A DNA stretch of 64,000 nucleotides from Didymella arachidicola. Taxonomy: Eukaryota; Ascomycota; Dothideomycetes; Pleosporales; Didymellaceae. Where the stretch lies: NCBI GenBank assembly GCA_016630955.3, contig CM049999.1:1399629-1463628 (forward strand). The letters are read 5' to 3'. Positions within the stretch are counted from its first letter, which is position 1. Each line of letters opens with the position of its first letter. Positions 11,880 to 20,028 of the stretch are shown one piece after another. The position numbers and the translations under genes were made by a program. Under the pieces are notes generated by a model, which saw only the letters and a program-made list of their open reading frames with translations, was not told where the DNA came from and ran no database searches.

Positions 11880-13165
11880 CGGCCTCGAAGTCAGATGTCT
11901 TTTAACGCTAGGAATCTCTCTTAACAGGATCTAGGAAGTGGAGAAATAGCAGAATTGATGAATTCCATGCCGGTAGTTGGTTGGATCCAGGTATAATAGT
12001 CAAGACAAGCGCAAGTACAGACAGCACTACTAACGCTGCAAGAAACATTAGCCATAGCCAGTTGAATTGGGTACAAATAGTCGTTTCCCAGACTGTATCA
12101 TTAAAAGTGGTATTAACGGCCAGATCATAATCGTTGAGCGTCGCTATACGCCGACTGTCTGTTAGCGCAACTGCAGGGTCATTCTATCTCGCAGCAATAG
12201 TATCAAAAGTTGCTTCTCCGTCGTTATATAGCCCTCCTAGCCACCAAGCATCAACACTACTGTTGCCGGGATAGACCCGACACACAGAAAGTCGTCTTGA
12301 CCCTCAATCAGCATGTGTAACCCATTTGCGAATAGGTACGTAGCAGGCACCATCCAACATGCCGCTAAACTAATCAGTCTTATTGATCGTTTCTACTAAA
12401 GCCGTTAAGGTCACAGTGTGGTAGTCTTAAGTTTGCGGATCTAGCCAAGGATATTCTGCAAAGTTGTTTTCTGCGTGCAGAATGTTCTGGGTGCGGAGAT
12501 TGTAATTGAGATGTGCAGTGCCGTTATCCACACATGGATATTCGAACATCCCGTATGTTTGTGGCCCGTCATACGTTTCTATAGGAAATGCCTTCACTAC
12601 AGATTCCCGCAGACGTCCGTTATTCACACTAGCAGTCAAGCCCTGTACGCACGGATACAGAGAGCATATGGCGGCAACTGCGTTCCAGTATGCGTTTGCC
12701 CTTACGCTTCTATTCCGAGGCCAGTCGCAGTTAAGGACTTCTCCGCCCGTCGTTGCATGCTTTCTGGATTCACATCCAGTATTAGTCAGACCTAACGTGT
12801 AGAGTGTTGTTAAAGAGACGTTCCAGGGCGACTGATAGTAACTAAAGATCTATAAGCCGAGATCTAAGTCTGGGAAAGTACAATTGAATAACACGCCGAC
12901 AGTTGTAATAGATGTCATCTCCTCACTAACAGGGCCGACCTCTGGTCCGAAGAGTAATACCAGTCCTGATCAATCCATTTGATAATCAGGCGCATCTAAA
13001 GAATAGCGACGTTCTTGAATCAGGGAAGAAGTATCAATGCACTTGCTGCAGATCGCCGCCGTGTAGTAAGTAATGCCAGGTGCGGTATCTTCAAAATAGA
13101 AGCGAAGCTGGAGGGCAGAATATGAGACTGTCGTGATGCCAGAAGTGACAGACGTATAGGTCACG
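11880..13165 (-). pseudogene. DUF3176-type membrane protein relic, C-terminal two thirds
   Basis: Pieces in changing minus-strand frames read in the order expected for the large fungal DUF3176 family. First, AICSKCIDTSSLI (about 13040), a cysteine block. Then AYWNAVAAICSLYPCVQGLTASVNNGRLRESVVKAFP (12600-12720), the family's ALYPCVxxYxASVxNGxLxE block. Last, near 11960-12080, WLWLMFLAALVVLSVLALVLT followed by LPAWNSSILLFLHFL, a transmembrane helix and its usual sequel. Stops and frame changes separate these blocks. The N-terminal DUF3176 domain is not visible, and the neighbouring ORFs at 13176-14283 do not resemble it. Family naming is from motif memory. Clearly not functional. Confidence 0.6.
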
Positions 13166-13175
13166 AAGACCGCCC

Positions 13176-13580
13176 TTAGATCTGAGGGCCAAACGCTCCA
13201 AGGAAAGTATTCCAGACAAAATGCGATTTGGAGACTATTCTACCATCTGTCTCTAGATACCTTGGCTCGGGCCAAGACCTCTGCGCTTCAGCTCGAGGCA
13301 TTGTGAAGAACGTGCTCTGCTGTGGCGGACCCCAAACCTGGCAAGCAACACGATACAGCTCACAAAGCTCTAACTGAACTACGCCTTTCCTCCATTCGCT
13401 TCTTCCTAGTTGACCCAGTTGGCGCTGGAAGACGCTGTCATCCTCAGTAGGACCGTCGTGCGGATGCGAAAAGACCAAATAACTAAAGGTTGTGGTGCCA
13501 TCATTGTTCGGCTTGCAGATCTTGAAGGCCTGGTGCAGGAACGAAATCCATAACTGATCACCAAACGCAGCGATCTCCAC
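13176..13580 (-). CDS. Hypothetical ORF, possible downstream exon of the 13801-14283 gene
   Basis: A 134-codon open stretch with reasonable composition (FGDQLWISFLHQAFKICKP, then RSEWRKGVVQLELCELYRVACQVWGPPQQ). The only in-frame start is a GTG, so it probably begins at a splice acceptor (the sequence before it is ATAAG). It follows the ORF at 13801-14283 on the same strand with ~220 bp between them. I could not find a donor giving the right phase, so a split gene or a broken gene are both possible. No family recognised. Confidence 0.35.
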   Translation of the reverse strand: MEIAAFGDQLWISFLHQAFKICKPNNDGTTTFSYLVFSHPHDGPTEDDSVFQRQLGQLGRSEWRKGVVQLELCELYRVACQVWGPPQQSTFFTMPRAEAQRSWPEPRYLETDGRIVSKSHFVWNTFLGAFGPQI

Positions 13581-13800
13581 TTATGTCTCAGTCAACACCA
13601 TCAGTGAATGAATAAAAAGAAGAAAATGTTGCTCAGAAAATACCTTCGAAGAGCTATGCCCTACAGAGCGGTCTTCCAAAGCCGATCAAGGCATTTGTGT
13701 ATAGTTGCATGCTTATTCGGCAGCGGTCTAGGTGTGCGCTGCATAGAAAATGTTAACAATGAACAATCTTCAAACGAAGACTTTCTTACATCTTGCCAAT

Positions 13801-14283
13801 TTACTTCTCCCCGATCATTGTTTTCCCAGGAAGAGGATCCAGTGTCTTCTTGGTATTTCTCGCCCACTCGCCCACTCGCAGCCTCAAAACTCTCTTTGCT
13901 AAGGAATCGATGACTGTCGTAGACTTCTCCTCGTTCACTTTGCGCGCTGCTCTATGAGTATCTTTGTACTCAAAGTGCGTTGCCTCAAGCTTCGCTACAG
14001 TGTTTACACTGATGGCGAACGAGGTGCAAAGCCCATTTCCATCTTCCCATGGCTCTTCTGGGATAATCTGCTCCCAAGCGTGCTTGTCAATGCTGAGACC
14101 TTTGAATAATTTGATTTTGTCGGTTCCAAAAGCGAATCTTGAAGCCTTTTCCCAGTGCATACTGCCATGTGGGAGCTTACGCACCATATCCTGCACATAG
14201 CCCAAGGATTCGGACCAAGGGCTCTCGTGCTGCCGATACATCTGCTTCAGGACATAGCCCATCAGTGGTAGGTTGGTGTGCAC
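13801..14283 (-). CDS. Hypothetical protein (unrecognised), 160 codons
   Basis: An ATG-initiated ORF (MHTNLPLMGYVLKQMYRQHE) with even amino acid use and no low complexity. The stretch KASRFAFGTDKIKLFKGLSIDKHAWEQIIPEEPWEDGNG looks like folded protein, and the C-terminal part is basic. I recognise no domain, signal peptide or membrane segment. A GTAAAT sits right at the end of the ORF and could be a splice donor leading towards 13176-13580, but the phase does not fit the downstream ORF. It may be a lineage-specific gene or a relic. Confidence 0.35.
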   Translation of the reverse strand: MHTNLPLMGYVLKQMYRQHESPWSESLGYVQDMVRKLPHGSMHWEKASRFAFGTDKIKLFKGLSIDKHAWEQIIPEEPWEDGNGLCTSFAISVNTVAKLEATHFEYKDTHRAARKVNEEKSTTVIDSLAKRVLRLRVGEWARNTKKTLDPLPGKTMIGEK

Positions 14284-14561
14284 CGAACATTTCTATCGCT
14301 GGTATAGGCTTCGTCGAAAATATCTTCAGACATCGTGGAAGGTCAAGGAGAGGTGTCGAGCGTCGGGCGTCGGGCGTCTTGTGTGTGTGTAGCTGGCAGA
14401 ATGGAGCGTCGTCGCACAAGTGTTGTTGACTTTCGTTGTGAATCATAGCAGGCACTGTGACTGCTCGGCAGAGCTATGCTCTGTGCATAGCGGAATTGCC
14501 AGTCGATCAAGCGAGGGGGCAAGCGGCTTGGCCGCCAGTCACCCGTGACTATCAGCTTTCC

Positions 14562-15104
14562 TTACTGTTGTTTGCGTAGGAGTTTTGTAGAGCTTTTGCT
14601 TTGTCCTGTCGCTACTGAGGAATTCGAAGGCGCTGCTAATGATGTCGAAGGCACTGCTAAGGATGTCGAAGGCCTGCTAAGGATGTCGGAAGGCGCTGCT
14701 GAGGATGTTGAAGACGCGTGACGTAATGCCTCGATCTGTGATTGGCCGGGGAAACTTCGCGCCATTGGCGCGACCTCATCCCTCCGTTCCCATGGCAGGA
14801 CCTCAGCGCTTCCAGGCCGCCTCCGATCATGAATCGCACCGTCCGCCAGCCTCAACTTGCGAGCTGCTTGATCAAATTTGGCAAGGTTCAACACTTTCGC
14901 AGCATTTCTCTGCCTGACTACCCCCATCACGGAGGACACCGCCAACCGCTCGTGCACGGCACCTCCACCCAGTGTTTCGCTCGACCGACCGCAGCCGTTA
15001 TCATCGCAGGGCTGATCGCCGACGTGTGTTGATGTAGGGTCTTGTATAGCAGCCTTATACCAGTCCATGCGGTACAGAATGGGAGGACAAGCTTCGGTTG
15101 CCAC
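14562..15104 (-). CDS. Hypothetical low-complexity ORF, doubtful
   Basis: An open frame of 180 codons whose first start is a GTG; the first ATG is 12 codons in. The C-terminal third is a Ser/Pro/Ala repeat (variants of SLAVPST) produced by the minisatellite at 14620-14717. The frame may be open partly because of that repeat. No domain recognised. It could be a lineage-specific gene or chance. Confidence 0.2.
   Translation of the reverse strand: MATEACPPILYRMDWYKAAIQDPTSTHVGDQPCDDNGCGRSSETLGGGAVHERLAVSSVMGVVRQRNAAKVLNLAKFDQAARKLRLADGAIHDRRRPGSAEVLPWERRDEVAPMARSFPGQSQIEALRHASSTSSAAPSDILSRPSTSLAVPSTSLAAPSNSSVATGQSKSSTKLLRKQQ
14620..14717. repeat. Minisatellite, ~21-bp unit
   Basis: About four and a half diverged copies of GAAGGCGCTGCTAATGATGTC and its variants. 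One copy is shortened. Unit length is near a multiple of three, so frames through it stay mostly open on both strands. Confidence 0.6.
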
Positions 15105-15617
15105 ATAGCGCTACTCGCCACGGGCGAACGAGGTTTCGGTCGTGGGAAAGGACGGCATCATATGAGAGGATGGTGTGGGAGGTACCTGGATATCCGCAAG
15201 ACACGGGTGCAACGTCATGCCAATAGTCACGGTGATACGTTCAAGAAGAGCTGTCGGGCAAAACAATGTTCACGTGGGCCGTGCAATGAGATTCGAGCAT
15301 AGCAACGACCATCTCTGGCGGCAAGCGCTGGACTTGCTGCTTGGCTGATCGGTACAGCGTGCGTTCGTCGCAATGTGGGGCTTACCAGGTACATCAGCGG
15401 CAACAATCTGCGAGAGCGATATCCATTCGCGCAGCGCGAAAGATCACTGCCCTGCAACGGGTGCAGTCAATCCAACTGTCTTCTTGGGCTTGGCACCACG
15501 CTGGTGCTTACTAGTAATTATATAGATAGGTCTATTACGTTTACAGCTTAGGTATACACTAGATAAACCTATTAACCTAGTTCTTACTAATAGTATTACT
15601 ACTATACTCTCTTAGTA
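15105..15617. other. Spacer at the border of the transposon nest
   Basis: No gene recognised. GC content falls abruptly near 15500, where TA-rich sequence resembling RIP-degraded repeat begins, just before the first pogo terminal repeat. Confidence 0.4.
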
Positions 15618-16557
15618 ACGTACATCACGGGCGAGCGGCGCACATGGGCGAGCGGCGCACTTTTGCCAAGACCCTACCAAAACACCAACCTCTACTAATG
15701 CCTCCACAAAAACAACAGACAGACGCGTTAAAAGAAGCTCAGATACAGCTTGCAATCCAAGCTCTTAAACAAGACCCTAATCTCTCTGTTCGACGCGCTG
15801 CAGCTATCTTCAGCGCCCCTGAAACAACACTACGCGCAAGACGCGCCGGACGACCTTCACGCGTTGATACTATGGCCAACTCACGAAATCTGACCAATAC
15901 TGAGGAGGAGGTAATTGTTACGCATATACTTGAGCTGTCTAAGCAAGGACGGCCTCCCCGGCTCGCAGATGTGACTGATATCGCCAATTCTCTGCGGAAA
16001 GAGCGCGGTTTGGCCCCTGTTGGCTCAAACTGGGCCAGCACGTTTGTTTCGCGTCAGGAGGAGCTTAAAGTGGTCTTTAATCGCAAGTATAACTACAAGA
16101 GAGCCCTCTGTAAGGATCCTAAGGTTATACAGGGTTGGTTCAACCTTGTAGCTAACACTAAAGCCAAGTATAGCATCTAGGACAATAACACGTACAACTT
16201 CGACAAGACAGGCTTCATGATAGGCCAGATAAGCTCTAGAGCAGTCGTTACAGCTTTAGAGACCCGTGGACGGGCAAAAGCAGTCCAGCCAGGCAATCGC
16301 GAGTAGGTAACGGTCATCTAGGGCATCAATGCCATAGGGTAGGCAATCCCGCCCTACATTATCTTTAAAGCCTGCCGCTGCTAGTCTAACTAGTATAAAG
16401 ATAATAACCTGCCCTAGGATTAGACTGTTGCTGTCTCTAAGAACGGCTAGACTACTAATAAGCTTAGTTTTAACTAGTTAAAGCACTTTAATAGGCATAT
16501 AAAGGCGCGTACTATTAGTAGCTACTAGTTACTAATTATTAATAGTTATAGGAGCTA

Positions 16558-18404
16558 ACGTAACTGCATAGCGAGTCGGCCAGCATAGCGGGTCGGCCAC
16601 CCCAACAAGCTATTGGGCCCACTAACCTTCAAACCTCAATAGATCAACCACCACCCCTTGAATTGCTTTCAAAAGAAGGGAGAATTAAGCTTGCAATCCA
16701 AGCAATTAAAAAACCACTAGAGCTAAGCGTGCGACGCGCTGCTATCGTCTATAACGTGCCAAGATCAACTCTCCAAGGCCGACGCGCTGGAACACGCTCA
16801 ACACGCGATACCCAGCCCAAATCATCAAACCTTACCAAGGCAGAGGAGCAGACCCTTGTGAAGTACATAAGGAAGCTTGACCAGCAAGGATCTAGCCCAA
16901 CGCTCCGTTGGGTTGAAGATATGGCTAATCAACTGCGCGCTGCACGCGACGCAGGCCCTGTTGGCCCGCGATGGGCCTCAGCCTTTGTTAAACGCGAGCC
17001 TGGAGTTAAATCGCGTATAACTCGACAAAGGGATCGCCAGAGAGTCCTCTGCAGCGACCCAGCCGTCATTGGGCCCTGGTTTGACCTGGTACAGAACGTT
17101 AAGGCCAAGTACGGTATCCTGGACGAAGATACCTACAACTTTGACGAGACTGGGTTTATGATGGGCGTTGGAAATCAAGTCAGAGTAGTCACTGCATCAG
17201 AGAGACGTACTCAGCCTATTGGAGTCCAGCAGGGAGACCGTGAGTGGGTGACTTTGATCGCTGCGATCAACGCGATGGGCTGGGCAATCGCGCCCTACCT
17301 CATCTTCAAAGCAAAGGAGATCAACGAAGCTTGGTACCCTGATCTGAAGTCCCAATGGCGCATTGGGGTAAGTAACAACGGCTGGACTACCAACGAGCTT
17401 GGTGTAGCCTGGCTCAGGCACTTTATTCAGCAGATCAAGGGCCAGAGGGTGGGTAGCCACGTGCTGCTAATACTTGACGGCCATGAGAGCCACAAGTCGC
17501 TCTCTTTCCAGGAGCTCTGCGAGGAGAACAAGATAATTACCCTCTGTATGCCTCCGCACTCGTCACACATCCTTCAGCCGCTTAACGTGGGTTGTTTTGC
17601 CCCCTTAAAGCGAGCGTACAGCACGGAGATCAGAGGCTTGGTATTAGACTATATTGGCAGAATTGACAAGAAAGCCTTTATCGCAACCTTTGCAAAGGTA
17701 TTTGAGCAGGCGTTTTCAAAGGCAAACATTACAGCAAGCTTTAGGGCAACTGGATTAGTGCCTCATGATCCATTGGTAGTGCTATCAAAGCTTGATGTGA
17801 AGGTCCGCACGCCAACACCGCCGCTCCTAGGGGAGCTCCCATGGAACCCTAAGACACCCACCAACGCCAACGAGATTCAGGCTCAATTAACGCTGCTTCG
17901 CGATCGTATTCAAAAGCACCAAGGATCGTCACCAACTCCAATGGTTGAGATCGTTGATCAGCTGCAGAGAGGCACGGCAATGCTGCTGCATGGGCAGACG
18001 TTATTGGCAGCCCGAGTGCTGCAGCTTGAAGCGTCAAACAAAGCAGCCTCTGAGCGCAAATCACAGAAAAGAAAGCGTATTTAGAAGGGCGGAGACCTGT
18101 CGAAGGAAGAGGCAGAGGATTTAATAGCCCAACGCGACGTTAGGGCGCAGGTTGAAGGGGAGAGTCGCAAGGGTAGGGTTCGAACAGGTGCAGGCAAGAG
18201 GGGTAAAAGGCACTGTAAGCGCTGCGGAGAGACTAGTCACAATTCGCGCACTTGTGAGAAAGATGTAGTAGAGGTCAGCGATTAATATTCTGTACTGTAA
18301 GCTACAGTACGGCGTTGTGGTGTTGTACTGTTGCAATTAGTAGGCCCAATGGCTTGTTGGGGTGGCCGACCCGCTATGCTGGCCGACTCGCTATGCAGTC
18401 ACGT
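16558..18404 (+). mobile_element. pogo/Fot1-type transposon Pg-B, full length (1847 bp), inserted in Pg-A
   Basis: Flanked by TA target duplications (16556-16557, 18405-18406). The terminal inverted repeats begin ACGTAACTGCATAGCGAG on the left and, read inwards from the right, ACGTGACTGCATAGCGAG. Each holds two ~17-bp direct repeats (GCATAGCGAGTCGGCCA, GCATAGCGGGTCGGCCA) and continues to CCCCAACAAGC. Pg-F (29209-31055) has exactly the same length and homologous termini, so the two belong to one family, about the size I recall for Pixie elements. Intact ends suggest it could still be moved if transposase were supplied. Confidence 0.9.
16639..18285 (+). pseudogene. Pg-B transposase, inactivated by RIP-like point mutations
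   Basis: The frame reads from position 16639, where ATA stands in place of the expected ATG (context IDQPPPLELLSKEGRIKL, compare MSQQIDLELLSREDRIKL in Pg-E), to TAA 18283-18285. One internal stop, TAG 18082-18084, replaces a probable CAG (KRKRI-stop-KGG versus KRKRIQEGG in Pg-E). Domains in order: N-terminal helix-turn-helix (VRRAAIVYNVPRSTLQ), CENP-B-type HTH, and DDE_1 core with YNFDETGF and LLILDGHESH. The third catalytic Asp is Asn (LQPLNVGCF instead of LQPLDVGCF), also a TpG->TpA change. After the stop there is a CCHC knuckle, CKRCGETSHNSRTC. Four separate G->A or C->T hits of one type make this copy non-autonomous. Otherwise it is well preserved, so few RIP rounds acted on it. Confidence 0.9.
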
Positions 18405-18837
18405 TACAACACTATAGAATTCGCGTAATACTATAAGGATTAGAAGATTATAATCCTATGCATGCCTCTATACTTATTGCACCTCCTTTAGCTACTTAAT
18501 ATAGCTTATTTTAGCCCTCTAAAGAAGGCGTATAAGGATAAGGTTAATTAGCTTATATATAACTAGATTAACTATATTATAAAGTAGAAGTTCTTTCTAT
18601 ACTTTATAGCAGCTTATAATAAAGCTATAACTTCTAGTAATATCTAGAAAGGGTTCTAAGAGGCTAGATTAGCTCTATTTAACCTAGATTGCGTTATATT
18701 AACTCTAAATATAAAGCTGCGCACCCTATTACTACTACTCCCCTAAAATAGCCTACTCTAGTAGTTATAAACCCTAAGTAATACCCTAGAATTTAGGTCC
18801 TAATTAATACTTATAAAAAAGAGGATTTAGAGGTATT

Positions 18838-19354
18838 TGTTGAAGTCGTACTTTAAGCAAAGCTCGTAAGCACTAATTCTATTGGTTCTCGGGGATGAGT
18901 ACGGTGACAGGAAGCCGAAGGGGTTGGTTGCAATAAGGTGTACAGATACGATCTGTCAGTCTTGAGAGCAGGGTAACGATGAGTAGTACAGAGTAGACTG
19001 TCTAGCTCGAAGGTTGGGTTTGAGATCCAAAGACAAACTTGATAACTTAGGTTAAACACAAACTATAAGGGTTGTGTTCCTATGTGCTATATACTAAAGA
19101 GATATGCAGTGTGCTCAGTACCTTACAGGTACTGATCATACTGATCGTTGATCTCACTGATCACTGATCGCACTGAGCACTGATCACACCGATCACTGCC
19201 AAGACTTTTGATCAGTGTCACGTGACGTGATGTCGTCCGCAGAGTCGAAGCGTTGCCCTGTCTTTCCTTGTAGTTGCCCACGCTGGCAACTCCTGCTGTG
19301 CCGTACTGGGGTGTAATACTCGTTGTGATCCTTCGTGTTCCGCGGATCGTAACA
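18838..19354 (-). repeat. 3' LTR of Gy-1 (U3 type b)
   Basis: 517 bp. The part nearest 18838 matches all other LTRs of this family in the window. The U3 part (about 19080-19354) is unique: it has an ACTGATC-rich repeat block at 19125-19200 and a TCACGTGACGTGA palindrome near 19217. Pairs with an unrelated U3 in its partner LTR. Confidence 0.9.
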
Positions 19355-19370
19355 CTATCCCCCTTCCGTC
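19355..19370 (-). other. Polypurine tract of Gy-1
   Basis: On the minus strand GACGGAAGGGGGATAG directly precedes the 3' LTR terminus TGTTACGATC. This is the usual position for plus-strand priming in LTR retrotransposons. Confidence 0.8.
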
Positions 19371-19440
19371 TTAGCTTGGTCCCTCAAGCTGATTCATATG
19401 ACGTTGGCCCCGCCTCGTTCAACGGTAAGCTGCTTCGACA

Positions 19441-20028
19441 ATGCCTAAACAACCATCTGAGTCGAGCACAGTCCGCCGTCGCCGTCTATACGAACTTGTT
19501 GAATCCTTCGGAGAAACCATGGTTCGAAAGTGTTCGACTTGTGACAAGCACAAGCGCGTGTGCAAGGTCCATATACGTTCGGGAAAGTGTAGTGAGTGTT
19601 TGAAACGTGGCCAGCGTTGCGACGTGCGCGTAACTCAGTCGGAGTTCACGCGACTCATATCGGAGAAAGAGAAGTTGCAGGCTCGGATAAAAGAAAGTCG
19701 TGAAGCGCAAAACGAGGCGCTCAAGGCCTCAGAGAAGGCGTTGGAAGAATTGCGAGTTGCACGCGCGCGCGAAGAGCGGTTGCGTCAACAAATGGATTTG
19801 TTGGATCGTCGCGCCGAGGAAGCGATATCCGTGGAAGAGAGGAGTATAACGGAGCAGGAGTTGAGTGAGGGGACCATGACGTTCGATGGTCCCTCCGAGG
19901 GTATCGTGTTGTCGCCTAGTACCTGGGGCGCCTTTGAGGACTTGCCGCTGGACTACTGGCTGGACCCGAACGTGGCAGTGCCTGACTGGCCTGCTCAAAT
20001 TCCTTCAACATCTGCTGGCAGTTCGTAA
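19441..20028 (+). CDS. Antisense Zn(II)2Cys6-like/coiled-coil protein of Gy-1
   Basis: A 195-codon ORF on the strand opposite to gag-pol, starting at ATG 19441 (MPKQPSESSTVRRRRL), 87 bp inside the 3' LTR. Residues ~32-60 carry six cysteines with spacing CX2CX6CX8CX2CX6C, matching the Zn(II)2Cys6 binuclear cluster of Gal4-type regulators. A basic heptad-rich coiled coil follows (residues ~65-140, many E/K/R/L). The C-terminal tail is acidic and aromatic (WGAFEDLPLDYWLDPN), as in activation domains, and ends GSS. Its last 113 bp overlap the 3' end of pol tail-to-tail (19916-20028). Gy-2 encodes a protein of the same architecture and length (198) but with little sequence identity, whereas gag-pol is almost identical. 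That argues for a real, maintained gene. DNA binding is inferred from spacing only. Confidence 0.75.
   Translation: MPKQPSESSTVRRRRLYELVESFGETMVRKCSTCDKHKRVCKVHIRSGKCSECLKRGQRCDVRVTQSEFTRLISEKEKLQARIKESREAQNEALKASEKALEELRVARAREERLRQQMDLLDRRAEEAISVEERSITEQELSEGTMTFDGPSEGIVLSPSTWGAFEDLPLDYWLDPNVAVPDWPAQIPSTSAGSS

Larger units (their letters stand above)
15618..18837 (+). mobile_element. pogo/Fot1-type transposon Pg-A, RIPed, interrupted by Pg-B and truncated by Gypsy copy 1
   Basis: The left terminal inverted repeat begins ACGTACATCACGGGCGAG after a TA target at 15616-15617 and contains two direct repeats before CTTTTGCCAAGACC, as in the intact relatives at 27290 and 31058. The transposase frame starts at ATG 15698 (MPPQKQQTDALKEAQIQL) and stays open to TAG 16178-16180, covering the HTH and CENP-B-like DNA-binding parts. 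From there TGG/CAG codons have become TAG, as RIP would do. At 16556 the element is split by Pg-B. Its sequence resumes at 18407 with a degraded match to the CMPPHSSHLLQPLDVGCFAPLK catalytic region and ends abruptly at 18837 at the LTR of Gypsy copy 1. The 3' terminal repeat is missing. Damage is slight in the first 560 bp and saturating afterwards. Confidence 0.85.

Noticed and set aside
13581..13800. Intron joining the ORFs at 14283-13801 and 13580-13176
   Set aside because: The donor GTAAAT at the end of the first ORF and the acceptor before the second give the wrong phase; a joined gene was not annotated.
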